Assembly (NCBI RefSeq): GCF_011067745.1
Contig: NZ_JAAMPJ010000003.1
Coordinates: forward strand, 186,001 to 250,000
DNA: 64,000 bases
Direction of reading: 5' to 3'
Source of the DNA: Lentzea alba
GTDB lineage: Bacteria; Actinomycetota; Actinomycetes; Mycobacteriales; Pseudonocardiaceae
Position 1 is the stretch's first letter; each line of letters starts with the position of its first letter. This document shows, piece after piece, positions 1 to 8,735 of this stretch. A model generated the notes under the pieces. It was not told where the DNA came from and did no database searches. It was given only the letters and a program-made list of their open reading frames with translations. The translations under genes were made by a program, and so were the position numbers.

Positions 1-866
1 TGGGCGTCGGCCTTGGCCTTCTCGGCGTTCCAGTCCACAGAGGACTGGCCGGCCTCGCGGGCGGCCTCGTCCCACCTGGCGATCGCGTCGAGGCGCGCCT
101 TGCGGGCCAGTTCGCCGCTGGACTCCCGTTCGGCCTTCTCGGCGGCCAGGGCGGCGTCGGTCAGCGCGCGGATCGCGCGGTGCCAGATCTCGTTCTGCTC
201 CAGCGTCCTGCGGCGGAAACCCTCGTTGTCGAGGTCGGCGCCGATGCCCCAGTAGTACTTGAAGAACAAGCCCACCTGGGTGTCGTCACCCTCGATCGCG
301 CGCTGGGCCGCCGCGCGCACCTGCACGCCGGGATCGTTGGCGGCCAGGTAGGCCACGTACGCGCGGTCTTCCCCGGCCAGTCGCGCCAGGTGTTCCTGGT
401 GCTGGTTGTTGTTGGCCTCGTCCGCGGCCCTGGCACGCTCGTATCCACTTTGGACGTAGACGTCCTGCGCGTTCGCCGAGCCGGCCAGCGCCTGGTCCGA
501 GGTGAACCGCACGGCGCTCCCGCTGGGCGAGTAGCGGTTGATCTCCTGGACGTACCGGCGGTTGTTCGTTTCCCGTTCGGTCGCCCTGGCTCTCGCCTTG
601 GCGATGCCGGTCGCGAAGAACTCGTCGATCGCCGCGTCGCCGCGGTTGCTCAGCAGTGCCTGCAACGCCTCCGCGCGGAGTTCCGCCGACACGAACTCCG
701 AGAACGCCGTTCGCCTGACCGTGTCGCGTCTCGCGGTGGCGAGATCGGCCTGAGCGGCGGTCGTGGCCGTGGTGTCGGCCAGCGCCGGTGTGACCGCTGC
801 CGATGTCACCGTCCCGAACGCCATCGCGGCAACGAGAAGTGAGCGCAGCAAAGTATGACGCCCCAT
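1..866 (-). CDS. Secreted ALF-repeat protein (3' part beyond the window edge)
   Basis: Reads leftward from an ATG at 866 preceded by a G-rich Shine-Dalgarno (GGGGGGAAA); the frame stays open to base 1, so the C-terminus is missing. The first 29 residues (MGRHTLLRSLLVAAMAFG onward, ending SAAVTPALA) form a signal peptide, so the product is exported. The mature part is all helical, charged and alanine-rich, with repeated A-x2-A-L/A-x-G/S-x5-8-F-hydrophobic units (for example around EALQALLSNRGDAAIDEFF). These match the short actinobacterial ALF repeats, whose function is unknown. It is divergent from a second ALF-repeat gene at 1075 and shares a 208-bp control region with it. Family assignment is by motif; no enzymatic residues are evident. 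Confidence 0.8.
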   Translation of the reverse strand, partial: MGRHTLLRSLLVAAMAFGTVTSAAVTPALADTTATTAAQADLATARRDTVRRTAFSEFVSAELRAEALQALLSNRGDAAIDEFFATGIAKARARATERETNNRRYVQEINRYSPSGSAVRFTSDQALAGSANAQDVYVQSGYERARAADEANNNQHQEHLARLAGEDRAYVAYLAANDPGVQVRAAAQRAIEGDDTQVGLFFKYYWGIGADLDNEGFRRRTLEQNEIWHRAIRALTDAALAAEKAERESSGELARKARLDAIARWDEAAREAGQSSVDWNAEKAKADA

Positions 867-949
867 GTATTTCCCCCCAGAAACAGGCAAGGCGGTGGGC
901 AGAGTTGCCCACGGGGTTTCTAGCACGGTCGCGGCCCGTCACCGCTCAA

Positions 950-965
950 TGTGACTCAGGTCACT
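950..965. promoter_or_regulatory. Crp/GlxR-like palindrome between the two ALF-repeat genes
   Basis: TGTGACTCAGGTCACT fits the Crp-family consensus TGTGA-N6-TCACA at nine of ten defined positions. It lies mid-way in the divergent intergenic region (867-1074), where one bound dimer could affect both secreted-protein genes. No other strong signal was found there apart from G-rich ribosome binding sites. Confidence 0.45.
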
Positions 966-1074
966 TCGGTTGCGCGGTGTGTTGACGGCGTGCGAAAGTC
1001 CAGCCGGCATCCGGCAGGCTGGGGGGTCTGGCCATAAACCGTTGCTGATGCCTTGAGTCCTGGGGGATTCGCAG

Positions 1075-3057
1075 TTGTCCAGAACCAGTCTGGGCGGCCG
1101 CTGCATGCGCGCATTAGCGGCGCTCGCGGTCGTTTCCACGTTCGTTTCCGGTTCGGTCGTGCCGGCGAGCGCCGCGGCGGCGCCGCGTGAGTCGACGGTC
1201 GACCAGAAGATCGCGGCAGCGCGGGAGATCCCGCTGTCCATCACGCCCACCCAGTACCAGATGACGGACTGCAACTTCACCATCTGGGTGTGGGGACAGA
1301 CGAAGCAGGCCGCCAACGCCAAGGTGAACCTGGCCGCGTCGGACGCGTTCGAAGCGAACTCTCCGTCCAATCCGGAGGCGTGCTACCGCTTCATCACCGA
1401 GGACATCTACACCGCGCACCAGGCGGACCTCATCGAGCAGCTGCAGAAGGCCAAGCGCGACAAGCAGCGCGTCGCGGCCGCCGAGGTGGTCAGCTGGAAC
1501 AACCTCACCCAGGGCGATCTCGACGCCACGCTGAAGGAGTTCGTCTTCCGCCTCTGGGAGCGTGCCGAGGCGAGCAGCGAGGTGAAGAGCAAGGCCGCGG
1601 CCGTGCTGACCGCGACGTCCACCGACGAGCAGCGCCAGGTCTACGTCGTCACCGACATCTTCACCGCTCGTGAGGTCGACCGGCAGCGCCGCATCGAGGA
1701 AGCCGAACGCAAGCGCCAGGAAGAGCTGGCACGGCAGGAGAACGAGGACAAGCGCGCCCAGGCGTGGCTGGTCGTGGCCAAGGCGCCGCTGACCGAGGAC
1801 CTCAAGCTCATGACGGACCACGAGTTCGTCTACTCGATCTTCCGCCGGGCCACCGGAAAGTGGATCAAGGCCGACGCGCAGGCCGCGGCCGACAACCGTG
1901 ACCCCAAGGTGTGGAAGGCGTTCATCTTCACCGGTGTGCACGCCGCGCACCAGAAGGATCTCGAAGAGCAGAACCAGGCGGACGCGGCCGAGACCGCGAG
2001 GCGGATCAACGAGATCCTGAGTGCGGCCGAACGCGACGGCTACAAGCCGAACCTCGCCAGGGCGGCCCGCGTCGCGCTGTCGGGTGATCTGGCCGCACGT
2101 CACGCCTTCCTCAACATCGGCCAGCACGAGGCGCTCAAGCTCGACCTGATCAAGCCGGAGCACAAGCGCGTCATCGAGCTCCAGGGCGTGGCGTCCAGCC
2201 GCTGCCTGCAGATCTGGGGGGCGGGCGAGGACTCGATCCGGCCGGGACAGCAGCAGGAGCTGTGGGACTGCGCGCGCGGCACCAAGCAGGTGTGGGAACT
2301 GAACCAGGTGAACGGTGACCAGTACCTGTTGCAGAGCCTGCACTCCAAGCAGTGCCTCGACGTCTCCGGTGACGCCGTGGTGCAGAACTGGTGCAACAGC
2401 TCGACCGCGCTCTGGAAGTTCATCGAGAACCACGCGGACGGCTCGTTCCAGCTGCAGAACGTCGCCAACGGCCGGTACGCGACGGCGCAGAACAGCGGGA
2501 CGGCCAACTCGACGCTGATCGTCCTGGGCGGCAACACCAACGCGATCGACCAGCGGTGGCGCGTCATCGACCCGACGCACCGCGCGGACGTGGTGGGCGT
2601 GAGCGCCGGCGTCGTGTGGATCAAGGGCGTCGAGTCCGGCCGCTGCCTGCAGCCCGCGGGCCTGTGGGACAAGCCGAACGAGGGCGCGAACGCCGACATG
2701 GCGCAGATGGAGCTGTGGGACTGCGTCGGCGGCTACAAGATGCGGTGGGACGTCATCCCGCTCGGCCACAACCGGTTCGCACTGAAGAACGCGCAGTCCG
2801 GCAAGTGCCTCGACATCCAGAACGGCCGCTACGAGCGTGGCACCCCGATCATCCAGTACGGCTGCCACTACGGCGGCACCGAGCAGTTCAACTTCACCCA
2901 GAGCGTGGACAACAGCCTCGGGTTGCAGAGCGTGCTGACCGGCCAGTTCGCGGACGCGATCGGACACGCCACGCACAACGGCGCGATCGTCCAGACCTGG
3001 GACCACACCGGTCTCGCGAACCAGCGGTGGACGCTGGTGTACAACCCGCCGGTGTAA
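1075..3057 (+). CDS. Secreted ALF-repeat and double ricin-lectin protein
   Basis: 660 residues from a TTG at 1075 with GGGGG nine bases upstream; the ATG at 1105 is an alternative that keeps the same signal peptide (hydrophobic stretch ending VVPASAAAAP). Residues ~40-350 are helical ALF repeats rich in K/E/R, including a long charged coil near residues 195-225. Residues ~365-500 and ~510-657 are two ricin-type beta-trefoils, each with repeated CLxI/CLD...G..xQxW-like units (QELWDCARGTKQVWEL, MELWDCVGGYKMRW, IVQTWDHTGLANQRW). Lectin domains of this type bind sugars, so the protein probably docks on a glycan outside the cell. Linking an ALF segment to lectins in one protein gives a surface-binding context to the otherwise unexplained ALF repeats. 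A strong bidirectional hairpin follows. Confidence 0.85.
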   Translation: MSRTSLGGRCMRALAALAVVSTFVSGSVVPASAAAAPRESTVDQKIAAAREIPLSITPTQYQMTDCNFTIWVWGQTKQAANAKVNLAASDAFEANSPSNPEACYRFITEDIYTAHQADLIEQLQKAKRDKQRVAAAEVVSWNNLTQGDLDATLKEFVFRLWERAEASSEVKSKAAAVLTATSTDEQRQVYVVTDIFTAREVDRQRRIEEAERKRQEELARQENEDKRAQAWLVVAKAPLTEDLKLMTDHEFVYSIFRRATGKWIKADAQAAADNRDPKVWKAFIFTGVHAAHQKDLEEQNQADAAETARRINEILSAAERDGYKPNLARAARVALSGDLAARHAFLNIGQHEALKLDLIKPEHKRVIELQGVASSRCLQIWGAGEDSIRPGQQQELWDCARGTKQVWELNQVNGDQYLLQSLHSKQCLDVSGDAVVQNWCNSSTALWKFIENHADGSFQLQNVANGRYATAQNSGTANSTLIVLGGNTNAIDQRWRVIDPTHRADVVGVSAGVVWIKGVESGRCLQPAGLWDKPNEGANADMAQMELWDCVGGYKMRWDVIPLGHNRFALKNAQSGKCLDIQNGRYERGTPIIQYGCHYGGTEQFNFTQSVDNSLGLQSVLTGQFADAIGHATHNGAIVQTWDHTGLANQRWTLVYNPPV

Positions 3058-3069
3058 TCCGCTGACGAG

Positions 3070-3103
3070 AACTGCCCCTTCCGGCTCGCCGGAAGGGGCA
3101 GTT
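3070..3103. terminator. Bidirectional hairpin terminator
   Basis: A perfect 15-bp inverted repeat (3070-3084 / 3089-3103, loop CTCG) sits in the 56 bp between two convergent genes and ends in TTT on the + strand and, read the other way, in a run leading to TTCTCG. It most likely ends transcription from both sides. Confidence 0.8.
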
Positions 3104-3113
3104 TCGCGTGGGT

Positions 3114-4772
3114 CTAGCGGGGCTGGCGCTCGCGGCGGATCGTGACGCGCTTGCCCTTGATGGTCGCGTCGCGCAGTTGCTCGATCACGTCGGCCGCGGC
3201 CGGGCCCGGCACCTCGACCAGCGAGAACCGGTCCGCGATCTCGATCGCGCCGATGTCGCGGCCCTTCAGCTGCGTCTCGCCGGTGATGGCGCCGACGATG
3301 TCCTGCGGCCGGATGCCCGACGAGCGGCCCGCGCCGAGGAACAGCCTGGTCATGCCCTCGGACGGGCCACGGCGCTCGCGGCGCGGACCAGTGGCGCCGT
3401 CGCGGCGCGGACGGTCCTCGCGCGGGCGCACCTCCGGGATCTCCTCCTCGTCCGCGGCGGCGCCGGACGCCTCGTGGGCGAGCTTCACGGCGGCGAGCGC
3501 GATGTCCATGACGTCGAACTCGTCCGCCAGGGTCTCGACGACGACGCGGAACCGCGAGAGGTCGTCCTCCATCAGCGACTCCTGCAGCGACGACCGGGTC
3601 AGCTCCAGCTGCCGTGCGCGCAGGTCGGCGACCGTCGGCACCTTCTCCATCGGGATCTTGGTCTTGGTGACGCGCTCGATGGTCTTGAGCATCGAGTTCT
3701 CGCGCGGCTCGACCAGGGTGATCGCGACGCCCTCACGGCCGGCGCGGCCGACGCGGCCGATGCGGTGCGTGTAGGCCTCGGGCGCGGACGGCACGTTGTA
3801 GTTGACGACGTGCGTGAGCTGCTCGATGTCGAGACCGCGGGCCGCGACGTCGGTGGCCACCAGCAGGTCGGCGGTGCCGCCGCGCAGGCGGGCCATCACG
3901 CGGTCGCGCTGCTCCTGGCTGATGCCGCCGTGCAGCGACTCGGCGCGGTAGCCGCGGCCGTTGAGCGTCTCGGTGAGCTGGTCGACCTCGTCACGCGTGC
4001 GGCAGAAGACGACGGCGGCGGTCGGCGACTCGACGTCCAGCACGCGGCCCAGCGCGGCGGGCTTGTGCTCGCGGCGCACCAGGTACGCGGTCTGCCGGAC
4101 GCGCGGGGCCTCGCCCGGCTCGGTCTTCTCGCGCTCGATCTGGATCAGCACCGGCTCACGCAGGTGGCTGTTGGCCATGCGGTTGATGCGCGGCGGCATC
4201 GTGGCCGAGAACAGCACGGTCTGCCGGTCGGCCGGGGCCTCGGCGAGGATCGCGTCGATGTCCTCCGCGAAGCCCATGTCGAGCATCTCGTCGGCCTCGT
4301 CGAGCACGACGATCTGCAGCTCACCGAGCTGCAGCGTGCCGCGCTGCAGGTGGTCGATCGCCCGGCCCGGGGTCGCGACCACCACGTCGACACCGCGGGA
4401 CAGTTCGCGCAGCTGACGGCCGATGGGCTGGCCGCCGTAGATCGGCAGCACCCGCGCGCCCATGTGCCGGCCGTAGCGGTGCACCGCCTCGGAGACCTGC
4501 ACGGCGAGCTCACGGGTCGGGGCGAGGACGAGGGCGAGCGGCTTCTCACCCTTGCCGATCTTGTCTGCGATGCGTTCGAGCAGAGGCAACGCGAAGGCCG
4601 CCGTCTTGCCCGTGCCCGTGGCGGCCTGCCCCAGCAGGTCACTGCCCGCGAGCAGCGGCGGGATCGCTTCGCTCTGGATCGGCGTCGGCTCCTCGTAGCC
4701 CAGCGTGGTGAGTGCGTTGAGGATGTCGGGCCGCAGCCCCAGGTCGGCGAAACCGTTGTCGGCGGTGGTCAT
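3114..4772 (-). CDS. DEAD-box ATP-dependent RNA helicase with DbpA-type RNA-binding tail
   Basis: 552 residues. The ATG at 4772 is preferred over an in-frame start 15 codons upstream because it has a GGGGGAAG site and begins the usual N-terminus ([13 protein letters not shown]). The helicase core carries a Q motif (YEEPTPIQ), motif I ATGTGKT, Ia PTREL, motif II DEAD in [12 protein letters not shown], motif III SAT, ARGLD, and motif [12 protein letters not shown]. After an arginine-rich linker (~430-475), residues ~475-545 match the DbpA-like RNA-binding domain ([20 protein letters not shown] onward). Such proteins unwind rRNA or mRNA structure, often in ribosome assembly or cold adaptation. 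Monocistronic by context. Family membership is secure; which of the paralogous helicases (DeaD/CsdA-like) it equals is not. Confidence 0.93.
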   Translation of the reverse strand: MTTADNGFADLGLRPDILNALTTLGYEEPTPIQSEAIPPLLAGSDLLGQAATGTGKTAAFALPLLERIADKIGKGEKPLALVLAPTRELAVQVSEAVHRYGRHMGARVLPIYGGQPIGRQLRELSRGVDVVVATPGRAIDHLQRGTLQLGELQIVVLDEADEMLDMGFAEDIDAILAEAPADRQTVLFSATMPPRINRMANSHLREPVLIQIEREKTEPGEAPRVRQTAYLVRREHKPAALGRVLDVESPTAAVVFCRTRDEVDQLTETLNGRGYRAESLHGGISQEQRDRVMARLRGGTADLLVATDVAARGLDIEQLTHVVNYNVPSAPEAYTHRIGRVGRAGREGVAITLVEPRENSMLKTIERVTKTKIPMEKVPTVADLRARQLELTRSSLQESLMEDDLSRFRVVVETLADEFDVMDIALAAVKLAHEASGAAADEEEIPEVRPREDRPRRDGATGPRRERRGPSEGMTRLFLGAGRSSGIRPQDIVGAITGETQLKGRDIGAIEIADRFSLVEVPGPAAADVIEQLRDATIKGKRVTIRRERQPR

Positions 4773-4832
4773 GGCGAATATCTTCCCCCACCGCCCGACA
4801 TCGCACTCACCCAGCACTCACTCCGGGGCTGG

Positions 4833-5062
4833 TCAAGCAACCTCCCGCAGGCTCACCAGGACGTTCGCGCCGCTCGTCACGCCGTTCGCGGCGGCCGTGA
4901 TCTTGACCTGACCAGGCCTTATCGCGGTGAGGCCGCCGTTGTCCGGAGCGAGCCGGGGCCGGAGTGGCCGCCCACGCGCAGACCGGGTGACCCTTCCCAC
5001 ACCGCGGCCGCCGGACATTTCACCGGCAGCGTCCTCGCGCCCCGTTTCAGCGTTGCCGTCGA
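4833..5062 (-). pseudogene. Possible C-terminal remnant of a secreted carbohydrate-active protein
   Basis: Read leftward, the frame contains HVIDGNAET, typical of the start of F5/8 (discoidin) or galactosidase accessory domains, then a garbled arginine-rich stretch, then IRPGQVKITAAANGV and LVSLREVA before the stop at 4833. The last part resembles the C-terminal beta-sandwich of family 2 glycoside hydrolases. No start, signal peptide or catalytic domain remains, and the piece begins where the AfsR-like gene ends. I read it as a deletion scar; it could also be chance. Confidence 0.3.
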
Positions 5063-7873
5063 TCACGTGCGGGAATTCCGTCCATTGTGGATTTTCGGGT
5101 CGGTCGATCCGTTAGTCCACTGTGGATAGTCCGGTGTGGCGGCGATCAGTTCGTCCAGTCGTCGTTGTAGTCGCGTGGCGGCGTCTCCGCGTCCTTGCCG
5201 TCGATACAGGTCCACCGCTTCCTGCCACACGGCACGGGCTTCGCCGTGCTGGCCGAGAGCGATGTGCGGGTGACCGAGCGCGTCGAGGTTGTTCGCGGCC
5301 TCGTACAGGTCACCGAGTTCGCGGAAGACGACGTGCGCGGCCCGGTAGTGCGCGATGGCCCTGTCGTGCCGGCCGCTGCTGTGCTCGATGAACCCGAGGC
5401 TGTCCAGCGCGGAGGCCTCCGCCAGGGTGTCGCCCTGCCGCCGGTGCACCTGGAGAGCGGCCTCGCAGTGAGTGCGGGCGACGTCGTACCGGGCCAGCTG
5501 GGAGGCGTACCAGCCGACCTGGTTGAGCGAGGCGCCCAGCCAGGCGTGGTCACCGAGCGCCTCGAACAGCTCCAGCCCGTCCGTGGCGTACCGGAACGCG
5601 TCGTCGTTGCGGCCGGACTGCCCGTAGGCTCGCGCCAGTACCCGGTAGGTGAGTGCCCGCTGCTCGAGGTTGCCGTGCCGGTCGGCCAGTTCGAGCGCCT
5701 CGTGCAACTGCCGGATGGCGTGCTCGTGCCACCCTAGATCCGTGTAGGCGGAGGCGAGGAAGCGCTCCGCCTGGATTCGCTGCACGGGGGCGTGCAGGTG
5801 CGTGGCCGCCGTGCGCGCCGCTATCCACATCGCGAGCTCGTCCTGCGCGAGCCCTCGCCGTCCGTGGTAGGTGCTCGTCGCCCACGCCAGCTGCCACACG
5901 GTCTCGTGCTGGCCGTGGTCGGCCGCGGCTGCCTGGACGGTCAGCAGGTTGCGGTGCTCCGCGGTGAACCAGTCGATCGCCGACCGCACGTCGCCGAGCG
6001 GCCGGCATCGCACGCCCGCCACGGGATCGACCCCCGACCGGTTCCTGCGGTAGGGGTGCAGGTGCCCGGCGGCGTCGCGCGAGGTCTGCGTGTAGTGGGC
6101 GAGCAGCCGCCGCAACGCCGCGGTCATGCCCTCCGGTGCCAGGCGGGTGGCGTACGCGCGGACGAGGTCGTGCATCTGCCATCGGCCGGGGCTGTGCTGA
6201 TCGAGCAGTGACGCTTCTTCCAGCTGCCGCAGCACCTGTCCGGTGTGTGCCGGTGACAGGTCGAAGAGGCTCGCCGCAGCCATGAGCCCGATGTCGGCAC
6301 CTGGCGCGATGCCCAGCAACGCGAACACCTCGCGTTGCCGCGTGGTGAGCGCGCGGACGGACCACGACAGCACGGTGGGGAGACTCGCGGTCGGATCGGC
6401 GTCGTGCAGCGCGCCCAAACCCAGTTCCCGCAGCTCGGCGGCGACCGCGGTCAACGGCAGCTGCGGGCGGGTGCGAACGTGACAGACGATGATCGCCAGC
6501 GCCAGCGGAAAGCCGTCGCACAAGGCGATCAGCGTGTCGATCGCCTCGGGTTCCGCGCTGACCCTGGCCGCTCCGAGCTGCCGGACCAGCAGACCGCGCG
6601 ACTCGTCGGCGGTGAGCGGGTCGAGAGGAACGTGACGTGCGCCGTGACGGACGATCAACCCGTTGAGCTTGCGCCGGCTCGTCACCAGGACGGTGCACGA
6701 GCTCGCACCGGGCAGCAGCGGTGTGATCTGCTCGACGTCGGCGGCGTTGTCCAGCACGACCAGCATCCGTCTTCGGGCGACGGTGCTGCGGTACAGCGCG
6801 GCCTGGGCGTCCAGGCCACTGGGAACCGCGGCGGTGTCGATGCCGAGCGCGTCGAGGAATCCGCGCACCGCCGCCGCGGGAGGCGTCGGCACGCCGTCCG
6901 GACAGAACCCGCGCAGGTCGACGAACAGCTGGCCGTCCGGGTAGTGGTCGGCGTGAAGATGTGCCCAGTGCAGCGCCAGCTGGGTCTTGCCGATCCCGCC
7001 GGTGCCCGCGATCGCCGAGATGACGACGACGCCGGAACCGGCGTGGAGAGCGGCGTCCAACGCCTCCAGCTCCTCCTCGCGGCCAACGAACACCGAAGGC
7101 GCGGCGGGCAGTTGTCTGGGCACTGCGGCCGACCCCTTCGTGTTCGTGTCGATCAGCGCCGGGTCGGCCTCGAGGATGCGCCGGTGCAGTGCCTGAAGCG
7201 CGACACCGGGCTCGGTTCCCAGCTCGCCCACCAGCAGTCGGCGGAACCGCCGATAGTGTTCCAGCGCGTCCGCGGTGCGTCCCGCCTGGTGCAACGCGAG
7301 CAGGTACTGCCCGGCCAGCCGCTCGTCCAGCGGGTGCGTCGCCTGCCGTTCGCTCAGCTCGGCCACCAGTTCCTCGCCGTGGCCGAGGCGCAGCCGGGCG
7401 TCGACGAGGTCGCGTTCGGCGGCGAGCCGTTCGGCGGCCAGCCGTTCACGCGTGTCGGCCGCCCATTCGCCGTCGACGCCGGTCAGTGCGTCTCCGCGCC
7501 ACAGGACCAGCGCATCGCCGAGCAGCCGCACCTGTTCGGCGTCGGCGAGCCCACGGGCACCGACGCACAACGCGCGGAACCGGCTCAGATCTGTTTCGCT
7601 CGTCTGCAACAGATAGCCGCCCGACCTCCGAACGATGCTCACGTCCTCCACCTCGGCAAGAGCGTGACGCAGACGCGAGATGTACCCGTGCAGCGTTGCT
7701 CGTGCGCGCGGTGTGGCGTCCGGACCCCAGACCCGCTCGACCAGACGCTCCACCGGCACCACCCGTCCGGCGTCCACCGCCAACGCGCCCAGCACGCTCT
7801 TCTGCCGCGGTGCCCCCAGATCCACCGGTCTGTCGCCGACGTGCGCGGTCACTTCCCCCAGCAACTCCAACAC
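5063..7873 (-). CDS. AfsR/SARP-family regulator with NB-ARC and TPR domains
   Basis: 936 residues from a GTG at 7873 with AAGGGG upstream. Domain order: OmpR-type winged helix (~1-90; LGAPRQKSVLGALAVDAG), bacterial transcriptional activator domain (~95-240; DLSRFRALCVGARGL, then FRRLLVGELGTEPG), NB-ARC ATPase (~265-545) with Walker A GTGGIGKTQLAL and Walker B-like MLVVLDNA, then TPRs from about 690 to 920. Proteins of this build are ATP-gated activators that bind short direct repeats near -35 boxes and often switch on secondary metabolism or secreted products. It is divergent from the secreted lectin gene at 8036, which is the most likely direct target. The second regulator of this type in the window (22329) shows the same divergent pairing. 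Confidence 0.9.
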   Translation of the reverse strand: MLELLGEVTAHVGDRPVDLGAPRQKSVLGALAVDAGRVVPVERLVERVWGPDATPRARATLHGYISRLRHALAEVEDVSIVRRSGGYLLQTSETDLSRFRALCVGARGLADAEQVRLLGDALVLWRGDALTGVDGEWAADTRERLAAERLAAERDLVDARLRLGHGEELVAELSERQATHPLDERLAGQYLLALHQAGRTADALEHYRRFRRLLVGELGTEPGVALQALHRRILEADPALIDTNTKGSAAVPRQLPAAPSVFVGREEELEALDAALHAGSGVVVISAIAGTGGIGKTQLALHWAHLHADHYPDGQLFVDLRGFCPDGVPTPPAAAVRGFLDALGIDTAAVPSGLDAQAALYRSTVARRRMLVVLDNAADVEQITPLLPGASSCTVLVTSRRKLNGLIVRHGARHVPLDPLTADESRGLLVRQLGAARVSAEPEAIDTLIALCDGFPLALAIIVCHVRTRPQLPLTAVAAELRELGLGALHDADPTASLPTVLSWSVRALTTRQREVFALLGIAPGADIGLMAAASLFDLSPAHTGQVLRQLEEASLLDQHSPGRWQMHDLVRAYATRLAPEGMTAALRRLLAHYTQTSRDAAGHLHPYRRNRSGVDPVAGVRCRPLGDVRSAIDWFTAEHRNLLTVQAAAADHGQHETVWQLAWATSTYHGRRGLAQDELAMWIAARTAATHLHAPVQRIQAERFLASAYTDLGWHEHAIRQLHEALELADRHGNLEQRALTYRVLARAYGQSGRNDDAFRYATDGLELFEALGDHAWLGASLNQVGWYASQLARYDVARTHCEAALQVHRRQGDTLAEASALDSLGFIEHSSGRHDRAIAHYRAAHVVFRELGDLYEAANNLDALGHPHIALGQHGEARAVWQEAVDLYRRQGRGDAATRLQRRLDELIAATPDYPQWTNGSTDPKIHNGRNSRT

Positions 7874-8035
7874 CAGATCCCCTTGTGCCAGACGTGCCCC
7901 CCAGGCTTACAGGAATAGCGGAGTCGACCTGCGGCTGCAGAAAACCTGCAAGCGGTTCACACGGATGGACCCCGAGAGTGATCGCACGCCGAGAGGAACG
8001 GCGGTTCAACCGAGTTGAGAACTGAGGGGGTTCTG

Positions 8036-8614
8036 TTGTCAGTACTGAAGAAAGTCCTCGTGACGGCCGCGGCCGCGCTGATGCTGGCCGGCGCCGGGAC
8101 GGCCACGGCGAACGCGGCGACCGAACGGCCGGGGGTGCCGAAGGTGACGAACGCGGTCAAGGCCGCCGCGGATCCGGCCAAGGACTTGCGGGCGGCCGCC
8201 GCCTACGGCCACATCATCAACAACAACAGCGGCATGTGCCTCGCCGTCCCAGGCGGCAGCACGGTGGAGGGCACCGGCCTGATCCAGTGGGGTTGCGGCT
8301 CGTGGGCCGACCACTACTGGACGCTGGAGCCGTGGGACATCAACGGCGTGCGGCACTATCGGATCATCAACCTCAACAGCATGCAGTGCCTCGCCGTTCC
8401 CGGCGGCAGCACGGTGCCGGGCACCCAGGTGATCCAGTGGGGTTGCGGCACGTGGGCCGACCACTTCTGGCGGGTGGAGAACTGGACCGGCAAGTCGCGG
8501 CTCGTCAACTACAACAGCCAGCAGTGTCTCGCGGTCCCCGGCGCCAGCACGGTCGAGGGCGAGAGGGTCATCCAGTGGACGTGCGGCACCTGGCCTGACC
8601 ACTTCTGGCGCTGA
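8036..8614 (+). CDS. Secreted three-repeat ricin-type lectin
   Basis: 192 residues from a TTG at 8036, chosen because GAGGGGG sits 5-11 bases upstream; an earlier in-frame TTG at 8015 has no such site. A signal peptide (SVLKKVLVTAAAALMLAGAG, cleaved after ANA) is followed by a ~35-residue spacer, then three closely matching beta-trefoil units of ~45 residues, each with MCLAVPGGSTV/QCLAVPGASTV and IQWGCGTWADHFW. The three units keep all lectin-type aromatic and Cys positions, so three equivalent glycan sites are expected. There is no catalytic domain. It is divergent from the AfsR-like gene at 7873 and followed by a 16-bp repeat tract and a terminator. Confidence 0.85.
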   Translation: MSVLKKVLVTAAAALMLAGAGTATANAATERPGVPKVTNAVKAAADPAKDLRAAAAYGHIINNNSGMCLAVPGGSTVEGTGLIQWGCGSWADHYWTLEPWDINGVRHYRIINLNSMQCLAVPGGSTVPGTQVIQWGCGTWADHFWRVENWTGKSRLVNYNSQQCLAVPGASTVEGERVIQWTCGTWPDHFWR

Positions 8615-8659
8615 GCACTTTCTGGCGCTGACCACTTCTGGCGCTGACCACTTCTGGCG
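8595..8659 (+). repeat. Four-copy 16-bp tandem repeat across the lectin stop codon
   Basis: CTGACCACTTCTGGCG occurs at 8595-8610, 8628-8643 and 8644-8659, with a 17-bp variant at 8611-8627. The first copy encodes the last residues (DHFWR) and the stop TGA lies in the second. A 16-bp unit changes frame with each copy, and three further copies follow as 3' untranslated sequence. Confidence 0.9.
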
Positions 8660-8673
8660 CTGACCGCGGTCGA

Positions 8674-8710
8674 CCGCTCGTGCCCAGATCCCTGGGCACG
8701 AGCGGTTTTT
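8674..8710 (+). terminator. Intrinsic terminator after the lectin gene
   Basis: A 14-bp perfect inverted repeat (8674-8687 / 8692-8705, loop ATCC) is followed directly by TTTTT, a textbook rho-independent signal and unusually clear for this GC-rich genome. Confidence 0.9.
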
Positions 8711-8735
8711 CGCGTCTGAAACCTAAACTGGCCCG

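Noticed and set aside
1114..3006. Large antisense frame within the ALF-ricin gene
   Set aside because: Composition is typical of reverse-frame GC bias, with no ribosome site or motif.
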